From contig JALJCO010008684.1 of assembly GCA_023101725.1 (NCBI GenBank), positions 180,001-244,000 of the forward strand: 64,000 nucleotides of DNA. Reading direction: 5' to 3'. This document shows, piece by piece, positions 33,215 to 64,000 of this stretch (within the stretch, counting starts at the first letter, position 1; the number at the start of each line of letters is the position of its first letter). The position numbers and the translations under genes were made by a program. A model generated the notes under the pieces. The model saw nothing but the letters and a program-made list of their open reading frames with translations, ran no database searches and was not told the DNA's origin. This DNA is from Atherinomorus stipes (taxonomy: Eukaryota > Chordata > Actinopteri > Atheriniformes > Atherinidae).

Positions 33215-34688
33215 GGCCTCATGCAACATGTTCATATTTTTTTCATAAATTTCTCCTACTTTTTTCCGATCGTTGCTCCTACGAGTGCACCACTTCAGAT
33301 TCAACAAACGCTCTCAACTTTAGATAACTGCGTAAATGATCCTCGTTCACATGATGCATTCCACCTGTGCATACGTGAGCGCGCATCACAAGAATTGCAA
33401 ATCTGCATAATTACCGCCCCAATAACTCCATATAAGGACACGACTTTCCACGCTTGCCAGAAGGTGTTAATTCAGAAAAATGGCATCGAAGACTAAAAGA
33501 AACTTTACTAACATTTCAGAGATGGAGGGTCTTCTGAGATCTGAGCAGCAGAATTAAAGGAGGTAAAGCCGAGCAGTGGAGAATAAGTCACAGTAAATGC
33601 TGTTGCCTGTTGGTCGCACAGTTACAGAAGTAAAAATAAAAAATATTTGATCCGATAATGGTGTCTAAAAGACGTCTTAAAAAAAAAAAAAAAAAGGCAA
33701 GACAGCTACTGAAAACTACTGATGGAGGCCAAGAGGTGAAATATATGATGTAGCCTATATGAGCTTCCATCAACCAACACAGCGCAACATTCTGCAAATC
33801 TCCTTTAAACACACACACACTCACACACACACACACACACACACACGTGCCCACTGTGCATCCCAACTGGATAAAAAAAAAGGTGACATGCAAGGCAAGT
33901 ACTGTGCATCTCATGTACAGGACAATTCAAAGTGCTTTACATAAAACATAAGCATTACAGTAGGGTGCAAAAGGAGAGAAAAAAAAAAAAGCGAGACCAC
34001 GTCTGTCATCCTTTCGTCGTCCTCTCCATCTCTCTCATACAACGCACAAAAAAAAAATGAACGGTGAAACTCCTTAATTTGACAGTCAGACTAAAACATC
34101 CACATTTTGTGTAATAAGGCGTCATAAGTGAATTGACTGCATGTCTTACCGTTGGAAGAGTTGCAGCGGTCTGTTGCTGAACCCCATTTCTGAACTTTCT
34201 ATCCATTTTCTGTTCTAGATGTTATTTCATTTTTATAGCAGCTTAATCTCACGTAGAGCTCACTGACTGCACTTTCTTTTGACGAAATTATGACAACAAA
34301 TGAAACCATCGTCCCCTCACCAACATGCTGGTTGCAAGTGAAGTGGATAGTCCTGTTGCTCAGTCTGCCCATAAAAATGTAATTTATAACTGCAGAGGGA
34401 TACATACAGTAATGATGTAGTCTAATATATATTGGATTTCGAAATACACAATTGCTTCTAAGTAACGATAAATCAAGTCTTTTAGTAAAAAAAAAAAAAG
34501 GTTTGGATAACAGCAGACTGATTGCGCAAGACTCCTACGTCAAGTCTGGTGCAGTCGTGAAATTTGTTCGTGTCTGACAGAAGATTAGAAATACAAGAAA
34601 ATTGGTGAATGCGACATTTTCTCCCAAATCCCTTGTACGGACCATTTAAGAAAGAATCTGTTCGTACGAATGCTTCTTGCATGAGCCC
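33215..34688. mobile_element. Inserted element with 5-bp TSD
   Basis: Comparison with the uninterrupted copy at 56788 shows an insertion flanked by CAATG on both sides (33210-33214 and 34689-34693). Its ends GGCCTCATGCAA and TTGCATGAGCCC are inverted repeats. It holds a CA microsatellite and a LINE-like fragment near 33890. Superfamily not assigned. Confidence 0.8.
33806..33845. repeat. CA microsatellite
   Basis: About 20 CA units with one CTC interruption, inside the element at 33215-34688. Confidence 0.95.
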
Positions 34689-36549
34689 CAATGTGTGGGA
34701 AATAAGAACTGAATGAACTTTAAAACTTCTGTACCAGCCTTGTTTAATGGGAGTTTAAAGCACTGTTTGGAATCAGTAATGCCTTAAAAGATATTCTTAA
34801 AAAAGTTACTAAGATCCACTCACAGACGAAAACATATTTTTGTCTGGGAGAATTTTAGCCACTAATGGCCACCATTCATCACAACATTTACATTCACAAG
34901 TAATTTAAAAGAAAACATCTTTTCTTTCAAATACCCATCTTTACCACTAGATGTCAGTAATTCTTACATACTGTACCTTTAACATGGCCAGTAAATATAA
35001 ATAAATCAGAGTAAATCAAATAAATGAGAGAAACAGATCACTTACATTAGTGTCCTGCAGCCTAAAGTAGTTAGTAGTTATAACTAAATCATGCCAAATA
35101 TCTGACCAAATGGAAAATTAACTGCCTTTATAAAAGTTTTAAACTTTTTTCTTTTTCTTTTTTCTTCTGTTTCTTTTTTTTTAACCAACTTTAAAAAGAA
35201 AAAAAAATAAGATTAGCATTTTAGACTTATGTGGACTGTCTGTCATTAAAACCAGTTTCTGGAGATGAATAGTAGTTTATATTAATGCACAGATGTTGAA
35301 ATAATAGAAGGGAATAACTAAGAGATCCTGAAAACAAACCTAATATGTCATCAACTACTTTAAACAGCTTTCCAATGCCTTCAGTCCAGATATTCATGCT
35401 GCTTTTTATGTTGGAAGATGCAACGTAATTAATGGCAGCACCACAAGATGGCGTAACACACAAAACGGCTGCTGGATCAGTCTACGCTGCAGTTTTAAAG
35501 CTCCAAAGATTCCCAGACAGTTTGTCCATTCAAACAGACCGAAGTGAAAATGTGGCAGCTGCCATGTATGTGGACCCGCAGCAAGCAGATATAAGTGACT
35601 CGTGTTAAGAGAATAAAAACATAATGGTTATCTTAACAAGGTGATTAGATACCAATATAAACACAGTATTTAATGAAACATTACACTTTTCTGCCATTGA
35701 CCTTTTGATTTTGATACACGCTGCACCTTTAAAGAGAAACAAAAACCTGAATCGATCACAAGTGACTGCATGCCAGTTAGCAAAAGCTTGGCCATATTTT
35801 AGGCCTTTTTAAATTTTCTGACCATGTTTCCATTAGTTAAGACACCAAAACGTAGGATTATTGTGATTTGTGATTTTTGTTTTATTTCAGTGGAATCTCA
35901 ATGGATTTTTCCAATATAAAAAAAAAAAAAAAAACAAAACCCACTAAATTATGTGTGGTCCAATTTTATCTTTTACACTAACACTAAAAGTCCAACTGTA
36001 TCTTTCTGTGAATAACTTGCATTTTAACAGACCCAAGCGTGTGTTCTGGTAATTATCAATGGTTTTGATGGCTCTGATTCACCTTTGCATCTTTTGAAAT
36101 CTCACTTTTAAAGCCTTATCTTACTGAGCCTTGTATAATCCAGCTTTGCCGCAGCATCTGCGCTGGTGCGTTACTTGGCTCAGCATTGAAACCTCTCATT
36201 AAGTTTCTCTGTTAATAATTTCCAAGCTTTTGTAGACAGCTGCAGATTAAGTCTGTAAACCCCCTTGAGAACATCGCTCAAACACCGCACAAAAACATCC
36301 TCTGACAGCCAGAAATCAGTTTGCATAAATTACTCGTAGGGAGGCCAGTCTGGTTTTCAGAATGACCCGTGTTTACTTACCGGGGAAAAAAACAAAAGAA
36401 TGGAAACTTTTTACCAAGTCAGACAGAGAATCCCACCCTTACTTAAGTGTGTATTGTGCTTGTACAATCAGATGCAGCATCATCATCTTAAAGGAATGAA
36501 ACGATGAAATGTTCCCATCTGCCTCTGAATCAACTGACTGAATAAATAT

Positions 36550-36803
36550 ATCAATATATAGGAATCCGATTTTATTTACAGTTCTGTTTAAAGCTTCCTC
36601 CTCTTTTCTTCACTTAGGAATTTCTGTTTCCCTTGAATACTGATCAGGGATCAGTTTCCGAGCGCCTGCAGCTAAGGTATAAATCTGATTCCTGAGCAGG
36701 TTCAAGGGCAACTGCTGCTATCTGTGGTTGTCTGAGTAACAGGAGGTGAAGATGTCATGTGAGTGTTGTGACAGAGTCGGAGCCATACTGAGGTCATTGT
36801 TAG
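36550..36803 (-). other. Probable BMERB1 3' UTR
   Basis: On the minus strand the region after the stop at 36804-36806 has an AATAAA (plus strand TTTATT at 36571-36576), which could end the transcript about 250 bases downstream. MARF1 and BMERB1 converge, so their 3' ends are about 5 kb apart. Confidence 0.35.
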
Positions 36804-55564
<18,761 letters not shown>

Positions 55565-56229
55565 GTCGGTGGAGTTCCCGCGCGCCCAAAACCGAGAAGC
55601 AAGTTCAGCAAAACGTACACGTTTCCCCTCTTTCTGTATGTTCCTCCAGATAACTCAGTTTCACCCGGTGACAAGCGACCAGCCACCCGAACCGCTGAGC
55701 ATCTTTAGTCAAGCTTTCCAGTCTGTGTGGATGGAGAGGATAAAGAGAGCATGCGCAGTGCGGGCAGGGATGCAAGGACTTGGGAGACACCCACTGGCAC
55801 TGAGACATAATAGGGCTAAAACATCAGGCACACGACTAGAGAGAAATGAGATAATTAGCTATGGATGGGTTAAATTTGGTTGAACTATTAATAAGTGAAC
55901 ATGAAAGCTTGAAGAGAGCAATTAGCAGCTGTAAGTAAGTAGTAAATAAGTATGTGTTTTCATAGTGGGTCTGTTTGCATTTAGCTAAATGAATATTTAT
56001 CGAAGCTTTAGTAGGATAATTTTATTACAGGCAACAGAAGCTCCATGTCTTTCAGTAGCAGAATAAAAACATGTGAACATGAAAAAAGCCCGTTGAAAGT
56101 GCACAACGTGCAAATGCTCAATATTTGGCTGCAATTTCATCTGAATAACTCATAAATAAAAGTGCATACGTGTAATATTTCTATGAACACAAGCCAAAAA
56201 CACACGTAAAGGATATTTTTAAACCACTA

Positions 56230-57371
56230 CAGTTATGCTTAAAAGTTTACACACCTTCCCATTAAAGAAACGGCTAAATTCACTATAATTCAAATAAAAA
56301 GAAAATGAAAATGATAATGATAATAATGAATTACTAAATTATAATTAAGTAAGATGAAATATTGATTTTGAATTTTGGTATGAAAAAGAATAATTAAAAA
56401 AAAAAACCTGATTTCATTCAGGTGTGTGAAAGCAGAGTTGCCCAAAAGACATGCAGGGCAGTGGGTCCTGAGGACCAGAGTTGAGAAACACTGAATTATA
56501 GCACATAGTTCATGAACAGTGGACCAAAATACCTGTCAACAGGTGCAGAAGTCTGATTGGACGTTACATGATTGCAATGATTGCCTCAAAGTGTTGCTCA
56601 ACAAAATTTTAGATCAAGAGCCCCATAATGCTTTTTTACTTTATTTTTGTGTTTGTTTGTTTTTTATATTTCTGTTGAACCACCTTTCAAAAATCAATGT
56701 CATGATGCTTATAATTTTTTAAAATTTATTATTACTTTAGCCAATTTCAACTTATTTCACTGGGAGCTGATTTTTTTCTGTTTTTAAAGGTACAGTATGT
56801 AAAAAATCAAAGGTCGATGGCATAAAAATGTGATATATAATTCAAAACTCCATTTCTATTGATGTGTAATCATTTCACTAGAATAGCTGTTAAACGTTTA
56901 TTTTCTGAGAATGAGTCATTTATATCTACTTGCTGGGTGGTGCACATATGGAGGCTGCCATATTTGTTCCACCATTTTTACTACGGTGTCCCTGAATGGA
57001 CAAAACAATGTGTGTGAAGAAAGAACCCTCTGAAGTTTAAAATTGCTGTACCAGCTTTGTTTAAGGGGAGTTAAAGCACTGTTTGGGATCAGTAATGCCT
57101 TAAAAGACATTTTTTTTTTAAAAAGCTCATAGTACAGTCATAGCTACACCTGAGACCACTGGATCGACTCACAGACGAAAACATATTTAAGTCTGGGAGA
57201 ATTTAGGCAAGTAATGGCCACCATACATTCACTACAGTGCTTAGAATATGAAATCATTTGAAAGAGAACATCTTTTCTTTCAAATACTAATTTTTACCAC
57301 TAGATGTCAGTAATTCTTCCATACTGTACCTACGTATAATGAGAGGGTATGTAAACTTTCAAGAACAACTG
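56230..57371. mobile_element. Tc1-like MITE, copy 2, carrying a piggyBac-like insert
   Basis: TA flanks both sides (56228-56229 and 57372-57373). Ends CAGTTATGCTTAAAAGTTTA and AAACTTTCAAGAACAACTG are inverted repeats. A 544-bp element sits at 56788-57331. Related to the copy at 41133. Confidence 0.8.
56788..57331. mobile_element. piggyBac-like MITE, copy 2
   Basis: It starts after TTAA (56784-56787) with AGGTACAGTATGTAAAA and ends CATACTGTACCT; the right TTAA has been lost. It is the uninterrupted relative that shows the insertion at 33215. Confidence 0.82.
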
Positions 57372-57509
57372 TACATGTAACATTCAAGTCTGCTAGGAGC
57401 ACAACTTGTTGCAACACTGCAGTTAGTGAATTCTGTTATTTGAGTTGTGCCATAGTATATTTAATTTGTGTTGCTATATGTTCTCACTCAGTAAACATCA
57501 CACAGTAAA

Positions 57510-59138
57510 TCATGAAGATACTTTTTATTTTTTCCCCAATAACTGTCATCTGCTGTTAGTGCAGCTAATGCAAGGGTAGAGAGATTACAGCACCGATATG
57601 TTGTTTGTGAAGTCCAAAAAAGAAAAAAACAAACTGATTTAGAAATTTCACACTGTGCAAACCAATTCTCGAATGAGATGATGATATCACCCAACAAATA
57701 CACGGAAAGGGAAAACTCAATGACATGACATCTCAGGTCCAGTGTAACACTTCAGCATACAAATAATCAATAAACAGAAAATCACTATTAGAAACAGACG
57801 CTGTAACACTTCACTGATATTAAATGACTGAACCCAGGGATGACATTTAAATATAAAAGGAAAATAGTTTTAGTGCTTAATTACTTTTATCCGCACACCA
57901 ATTCAGACAATCTTTATATTAATACATAATACCGACTTAATGCAGCTCTGTTAGAAACATCAAATATCAAATATTATAATCACACAATATTGCATGCCTT
58001 AATTAACTGCCTGAAACAGAAAAACACAATGAGGCTTTTAACGTTTCCAGTAGGAGAAACAGACAGCTTTTGTACTAATGTTGCATTTAAGAATCTATGC
58101 AGAAAAAAAAAACATAAAGTAGCTTTAAAAGTTGTTTGAGTATTTCAGAAAAAAATTGCATTTTAAAAAAATGTAAAAAGGAGAACATGGAGAGTGGTAA
58201 AAAGTTGGCATAAGGTACAGAAACTGCTAGGCAGCATTTCAACCTTGTAGTAAACTTAATAAATACATCAAGACGCACTCTGAGTACTTCTATGTAATAT
58301 CTGCAGCATGTAGATGTAAATTGTTAATGGTTCAAAATGTAGAAATAATTGTCATTCAAAAAAAAAAAAAGTTGTAAATTTCAATGTTTTTCTAGAATCT
58401 GATTGATACATTAAACAACCATAAAATCATGTTTGTTAATCATGACCCTTATATTAAAAGTACATACAAATAACAGTAATACACAGGTCTATTTTACAAT
58501 ATTATAGATTATTGGTACCAAGATGTCACACATCATTTACCAGACTGTAAACACAAATCAAAGTCTGTAGTGATTAAGGTGATAAAAATAAAATAATCTT
58601 TAAATATATATATTCCTACACAACCTTTATAATGTTAAAACTCTACGCTAATTAATTAAATACCATTCCACATGGTGGAAGTGATTCTTTGTTATATATA
58701 TTTCTTTCTTTTCATCTTGATGTAAAACATCAATTATCACTTCTGTCTCAGACGAACTGCAGAAGTTGTCATAAATCATTCCAGTTTTTTGGCCTGTTCC
58801 GGCTGAACAAGAGAACAAACAGCAACACGATGAGACATAAATCATGGTGAATATTCACTATAATGTGAGGATGTGATGACTGATGATGATGTTTGCAGAA
58901 TACTTGTAAATTCCATATACATTCATTGTGCTGGGGAGTTGTTTCCCAGAGAACCTTGCAGCATCATGAGGATGAACAGATGAACCTGTAGTGTTTGTGC
59001 AACATCGCCCACTGAGCTGGACTGGACTAGAACAGAGTTGTCAAGACCGCTGCCTACTGGACCTGCTGTGTCCTGATCAGACCAGTTTTACCTCGTTTTG
59101 TCCACCCCCCCCCACCTCCACAACAGCAGCTGATTCAG
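57510..59138 (-). other. Probable MPV17L 3' UTR
   Basis: After the MPV17L stop the minus strand has about 1.6 kb free of transposon ends, with an AATAAA (plus strand TTTATT at 57534-57539) near its far end. No coding region can be supported. The extent is inferred. Confidence 0.4.
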
Positions 59139-60961
59139 CTACTGAGCCGGTTTAGATGCTGTGGTTCCCTCTACCTTCATCTTTGAGTCTACGTTGTCCT
59201 TAGTCGAGTCTGCTTCATCTTGTTTAGGCGGGAACATCCATGCCAAAGCAGCACCAGCCGTGCCATCTCCAGTCTGACGGGAGAAGCACAGGAAGGTGGC
59301 CCATATGAAGGCGCAGCAGCCGGTGAATGTGGTCCGAATGTACAGAGGCACCAGGGCGAAGTTCAGAAACTTAAACAAAACAAACAGATTGTATAGGTTA
59401 CAAAAGGTAGTTAACATAACTGTGCTGCTATTACACAACTTTACAAATTAATCATTGTTTGAGCAGTTCAATCCCCTAACGTCTGAATTTATTTACAATT
59501 TTTCAAAAACAAATTGAATATGGGGTAAAAAAAGAAGAAGACTGAAACAACATAAAGTATGTTATCAAATAAATGAATAACAATAAATACGATAGAAACT
59601 AATACATGAATAGGGGTGAATACAAGTAGGGATGCACAATATTGAAACTTTGGCCGATATCCTGATATTTTAAAACTCATGTGGCCGATAACCGATATCG
59701 ATACCGATACCGATAATAAAGCTGAAAAAAATAAGCAGTCATTGCAAATAGGAGTTTTGTTATCCATTTCTGACACTTTTAAAAATACATGTAGGGGTGG
59801 GAAAAAATATCAATACACTGAAATATCGCAATATTTTCATATGCCAATATCAAATCCATATTTAAAAACGCGGTATCGATCTATTTTACTTACAAAATCT
59901 CATAAGATTTCTGTTTCCGAGATTACCGTTACAAATTTTTGCGAGATTTTGTAACAGAACGATGAAATATCGTGAAATTTCGTTAGTAAAATAGATTGAT
60001 ACCGCATTTTTAAATGTTAGTATGATATTAGCATATGAAAATATTGCAAGATTTCTGTGTATTGATATTTTTTCCCATCACTAGTCTTTAGAAGTTTTAA
60101 AGTCTGTAAAAAAAGAAGTTTTTGAAGAAGAAGAAAAAGAAGAAGAAGAGAAAGAAGTTTTTTTTTTTCTTTTTTTCACTGTAGAAACAGCGGGCTGATC
60201 GGTTAAATATCAGTTAAATATCAGTGGGGTGGCCGATGTCTGATACTCAGTTTTAAGACCGATATAGGCCGATATCGATACAAGGCCAATTCTATCTTGC
60301 ATCCCTAAATACAAGCAAATAAATAACACAGACTAGCTTTAAAGCAATAAAATAAAGGCAAAAAGTGGTTTGATGCAACCCTGGGCTTTAAGGTGTTTGT
60401 TAGTAACAATTCAGAGATCCACCTGAATTTTGCTAAATTTGTCATATTATGAATTAATCAAGCTTTAAGATGTATAGAAATACAACAGTGTAACAGTGAT
60501 TAGTGATAATCAGCAGCAGCAGCAGCTTTATTCTGACTCTGAGATGCTGTTCTCTGAATCTGTCGTGAGACCGTGAAATGTAGACCTGTAGACCCTCCAT
60601 TTATGAACATTTCTGCACATGTTAATATTTACCTGCATAAAAGGCCAGAACATCAGCCCGGTCTGAAAAGGAGGACAGAAAGCGAGACTTTCATTAGACA
60701 TGGAAAAACTCAAAGCTTTCCACAATTCCTCGATATTAAATAAGCAATGAAAAACAAAATGTACAGCATAGCTGTGGATGCTTACACACACTGACCACCA
60801 GTTGTGGGTGAGGGCAGTGAGCAGCTTCTGCTGTTACTAACTGTTACAAGACGTTAGCAAGCAAGAACCATCGTCTCTGCTCTGACTCACTTTATATGTG
60901 TTCAGGAATTTTTCTCTCCAGTCCTCCATGATGTCTTCTTTCCCCTCCAAGAGGCTGACGC
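59139..60961 (-). CDS. mpv17l: Mpv17-like protein, last three coding exons (partial gene)
   Basis: MPV17L is a small four-helix membrane protein of peroxisomes and mitochondria, in the Mpv17/PMP22 family, tied to reactive-oxygen handling. Minus-strand exons are 60961-60891, 60662-60633 and 59369-59139. They read VSLLEGKEDIMEDWREKF..., then TGLMFWPFMQ, then FLNFALVPLYIRTTFTG and FIWATFLCFSRQTGDGT. The WPFMQ-x-x-NFxLVP and W-A-T-F-x-C motifs are family signatures. The middle exon is only 30 bases. The C-terminal tail after Gly-Asp-Gly-Thr is longer and more charged than in human. The N-terminal exon was not found up to 64000 and should lie beyond; the first exon here starts with a split Gly codon after an AG acceptor at 60962. 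Confidence 0.93.
59627..60307. mobile_element. Compound hAT MITE, copy D (MPV17L last intron)
   Basis: A perfect 8-bp TSD, AATACAAG, is at 59619-59626 and 60308-60315. Ends are TAGGGATGCACAATATTG and CTTGCATCCCTA. The inner palindromic MITE spans about 59793-60084, with its own TAGGGGTGGGAAAAAA and TTTTTTCCCATCACTA ends. It is the best-preserved compound copy. Confidence 0.92.
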
Positions 60962-61390
60962 CTGGATGACACAAGAGATTTCACTGAGTAATCATTTACA
61001 GAAGTGGAAGATGAACTTTGCATCAACACGGGATAACAGAGAAAAAAGTTGTCGCTATGGAAACCAACACGTCATGTGTCATGTTATTTAAAGTTGTGTT
61101 ATTGATACAGAAATGGAAACAAGCTCTCATGAGAAAGATCGCTGAACAACTCAGTAGATTTTATGTTGAAGCTGTGTGTTAAACTTGCTCAGTATCTTTT
61201 TAGAGCGACTACAAATTTCTGAAATTTACTCTTCTGATTTTACAAAAAAAGGTTCCCTTCAAGTTTTTATTCAAACAAGGTAACATAAAAACTACCACTG
61301 CAGGCTATATCTATGTTGTTTTTGCAATGTTAAACTATCTTTACATGTTATGCAATGAATTAAATTATTATTATTATTATTATAAAATAT

Positions 61391-61464
61391 TATAGAATAG
61401 AATAGAATAGAATAGAATAGAATAGAATAGAATAGAATAGAATAGAATAGAATAGAATAGAATA
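61391..61464. repeat. Pentanucleotide satellite (AATAG)n
   Basis: About 14 perfect tandem copies of a 5-base unit. Because there are no interruptions, the array is likely polymorphic in length. Confidence 0.97.
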
Positions 61465-63344
61465 TTGCCCCTGCACAGAAGTATAACATTAAGGTGCCTC
61501 CTTTCTTATGTACACAAAAATAATACACAACCTATTAAAAGCTAATGAAATAAAGTAGACATTATAAAAATATAACTATTTAAAGACCTGAGTGCCATCC
61601 ATTTATGCATACAAAATATACTATATATACATACATGTACTCACAAACCTTGCAACTAAGCAGGGCACATTCACATGCCTTGGTATTATTGGCATTATTG
61701 CACAAGTTTGTATATTGCACATATTTTATTGATAATAAATGTATTGTAAATATTGTATTGTATGATGAACATTAAATGTTACCTCTGGGTTTTATAAACT
61801 AAAAAAAGCTCAGTTTATTTAAACAGATTTTCAGAAACTCAGTAACACCGTAATGTTATCTTGGATCACATGGACTCTAGTTTTCACATCACGAGTTGGA
61901 TGCTTGAAACGCTCTGCAGATTCAAGACTAAAGCAGCAGAAATGTGCATCTAAATTCTTTTTCGTACAGATGAAGCTGTTCATAAACATGTCAGTCTTTC
62001 ATAAATCTTTCATACACTTACAAGTTTTATTTCACATGCTCTTCGTGAATGAAAGTAGGCACTGATTTAGTTCATTATTTGCATGTAAAAACAGATGCTT
62101 GTGCCACAGCTGAGACAGTCAGACTAAAATAAGGCTTTATTCATGTTCAGAGCATGGCTGGTAAAACAGATCACAATTCACTGGTTCTAGACCTGACATT
62201 ACACATGCAACTATTTTTAGAAGCACAACAGCTCTGATTAAATAAAGTACAAACTCATTTAGTGTGTACTCATTCAACCTGAGGTAGAGGGTTGATAAGT
62301 GGACATGAACACCTTGCAGTCATTGAGTGGACCATGAAATATTCTGCATGCCAAAATGTTCCAGACTGCAGTTTTCAAATGGTAAACAAATCTCTTTCTC
62401 TCTCCGTCTATCTCATAAATTCTACCCAGCCTAATATTTTTTTTCTTTTCCACCGCACTATGCTCAACTTGCTCTAAAAATTCTGTAAACACATTATCCA
62501 ACAACATTTTTCTTTCATAAAAACTAGTTTTCTTGTTACCGTATTTATCAAAAAGTATTATTGGACATCAGTTATTTGTCTAAAAAAAAGAAAATCCAGT
62601 TAAGCTTGTTTTGGTTTTACCAGCTATTGTGACTTCAATTGGATCAATTATATTAGCTAATAAATACAAGTAAAATTATTCTAATTGAACTATTCACATT
62701 CAAAGTTTACATTTTAACTAAAGTGTCCCTTGATCTTGATTTTTAAGAGAAATCTCTGTACTCCCTCACACCTACAACAATATTAGTGATATTACATGAA
62801 GAAATTAATTGTGTTTAACTGACTGGCTCCAAGTTCTTAGCTTTATTTTATCCATTCAGAATATTCAAAATAAAAAAATCTAAATACTAATCATTTCTGA
62901 GAGTAGATTTGTCCTGTTCAGAGTAAGCAAACTTTCTGATTTTAAATCCCATAGATTGCAGGAAGTTTTTAATTCTTTTTTATTTTACCTGAAAGCCCAA
63001 AAAACAGAAATAGCCTTTTTTGGACCCCCTGAATTTCTTTTCACAAATTCCTGGCAGTGATTTTTTTGATGACACTGACAGTGTTTAGAAGGGGGGGGGG
63101 GACAAAAGGACTTGCTGACAGGGGGTGCCAGTCCATACGGTCCACTCATGGGGTACAAAACAATGTGTAATAAAGGAGCTATAAGGGTTTATTTATTTAC
63201 CAGTGAAAATGAAAAATTTTTAGATAACTATTATTGTATCAATGACGCATTAGTGGCAGTGATAACTAATTTCATTATTGGTATTTTATTATTATTGATA
63301 ATTTATTATTTCACTGTTTCTTTTATTATTCTCTGTACTATGTT

Positions 63345-63730
63345 CAATTCAATCTTTATTTCAGACTCACTCAGGTCCATATTTAAAAAGAAACAAAAAA
63401 CACACACACTCACAATATATAAAATATAAAAACCATCTATAATCCATATAAGCACTTTCTCCAGTGCTTCCACAGTCCAGAATGGTATCGAACACTGCTT
63501 CTCTTTGGCATTGTTAAAGCCAAGACAATGTCATTCTTAGAACCCTCCAATCGCATTATAAATCTATATACAAAATTTCTGATTACAGCATACAAAGTGG
63601 GGACAGAGTTCTGTACAAACAGTTGGCTGGCACTCGTCCATCGAGGGACCTTCAGAAGGATTCGAAGAGCATCATTAAATGCAACTTGCAACTTATTAAA
63701 TTTAGCTTTACTGTAACTGCACCACAAGTG
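63345..63730 (-). mobile_element. LINE reverse-transcriptase C-terminal remnant
   Basis: The minus strand reads a non-LTR ORF2 end: MWCSYSKAKFNKLQVAFNDA, then RILLKVPRWTSASQLF and TLYAVIRNFVYRFI, a typical region after the polymerase domain of L2/CR1-type elements. It is 5'-truncated at about 63730 and ends near 63345. Dead copy. Confidence 0.8.
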
Positions 63731-64000
63731 GGCAGTATATGGTGTTTATAAATGATTATAATAATATTATTATTAATATTATTGTACTATAATACTATTA
63801 ATTATCATAATTGCTATCGCAAATATGACAGATATTATTACAATCATTTTCATATATTTTTATCAATAGAAAAAAAGGAATCCTTTCATGTGTACATACC
63901 CTACTTAGTAATGAAACTTCAAATAACTTTATTCCAGACTTACCAGTTTCTTTTTGGCAGGGATTTATCATTCATATATAAATCAGTTTTGCTCAGTAGT

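Larger units (their letters stand above)
32992..34978. mobile_element. piggyBac-like MITE, copy 1 (interrupted)
   Basis: TTAA is at 32988-32991 and 34979-34982, and ends are AGGTACAGTAAGTAAAA and TTACATACTGTACCT. The interior matches the copy at 56788-57331 (shared GAATGAGTCATTTATATCTA and GCACTGTTTGG strings) except for a 1.47-kb insertion at 33215. Confidence 0.85.
32196..35728. mobile_element. Outer piggyBac-like element (3.5 kb with inserts)
   Basis: TTAA at 32192-32195 and 35729-35732 flanks ends AGGTACAGTGTCC and CACGCTGCACCT, which are inverted copies. It carries a second TTAA element (32992-34978), which carries a third. Without the inserts it is about 1.5 kb. No transposase was found. 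Confidence 0.6.
55565..57509 (-). promoter_or_regulatory. BMERB1 upstream region and intergenic DNA
   Basis: The BMERB1 5' UTR and promoter should lie just right of 55564. The first 200 bases are moderately GC-rich with several CGCG words. From 56230 the DNA is a Tc1-like element with a piggyBac-like insert. No further gene is seen. Confidence 0.45.
60962..64000. other. MPV17L intron or upstream DNA
   Basis: No exon can be supported. The region is A/T-rich with a TAGAA satellite near 61393, a LINE remnant at the right, and only short unconserved ORFs. The missing MPV17L N-terminal exon was searched for on the minus strand and not seen. Confidence 0.55.

Noticed and set aside
61391..61464. 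Possible CRISPR-like array
   Set aside because: It is a 5-base tandem repeat with no spacers, in a vertebrate genome.

Overview
The window is a stretch of vertebrate nuclear DNA, almost certainly from a teleost (ray-finned) fish. The evidence is spliced genes with GT-AG introns, exon proteins close to vertebrate MARF1, BMERB1, MPV17L and pannexin-1, and a dense load of fish-type repeats: hAT, piggyBac-like, Tc1-like and Harbinger-like non-autonomous elements, plus L2/CR1-type LINE tails. The species cannot be named from this. Gene names come from recalled vertebrate protein families; no database search was run.

Layout. (1) 1-2132, minus strand: the first two coding exons of pannexin-1 (residues 1-101); the rest lies left of the window. 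(2) 2133-5421: intergenic space and 5' leader, with a G/T-rich tract and a probable non-coding first exon of MARF1. (3) 5422-29227, plus strand: a complete MARF1 gene, 26 coding exons that join in frame into 1816 codons. Its protein carries an NYN ribonuclease domain, two RRMs and eight LOTUS/OST-HTH repeats. (4) 29228-36803: MARF1 3' UTR and a nest of piggyBac-like elements. (5) 36804-55564, minus strand: a complete BMERB1 gene, six coding exons, 199 residues, ending in a CaaX-like Cys-Ala-Val-Met. (6) 59139-60961, minus strand: the last three coding exons of MPV17L; its N-terminal exon is outside the window. (7) 60962-64000: intron or flank with a pentanucleotide satellite and a LINE reverse-transcriptase remnant.

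MARF1 and BMERB1 are tail to tail and MPV17L follows BMERB1 on the same strand. As recalled, human 16p13.11 has the same order and relative orientation, while PANX1 on the other side is not a neighbour there. The genes are not an operon. MARF1 acts on RNA, BMERB1 is a cytoskeleton/Rab-type bMERB protein, MPV17L is an organelle membrane protein and pannexin-1 is a plasma-membrane channel.

The most striking content is the transposon archaeology. Many elements keep readable target-site duplications (TSDs), so insertion order can be read directly. A palindromic hAT-type MITE rich in CGCG-centred palindromes occurs alone four times, and also inside a second hAT MITE that then spread as a compound unit (four copies, each with its own 8-bp TSD). 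There are several Russian-doll insertions, up to three levels deep. Other points are a GC-AG intron in MARF1, an upstream ORF overlapping the MARF1 start, and a possible prenylation box on BMERB1. I saw no bacterial, viral, CRISPR or biosynthetic system here.
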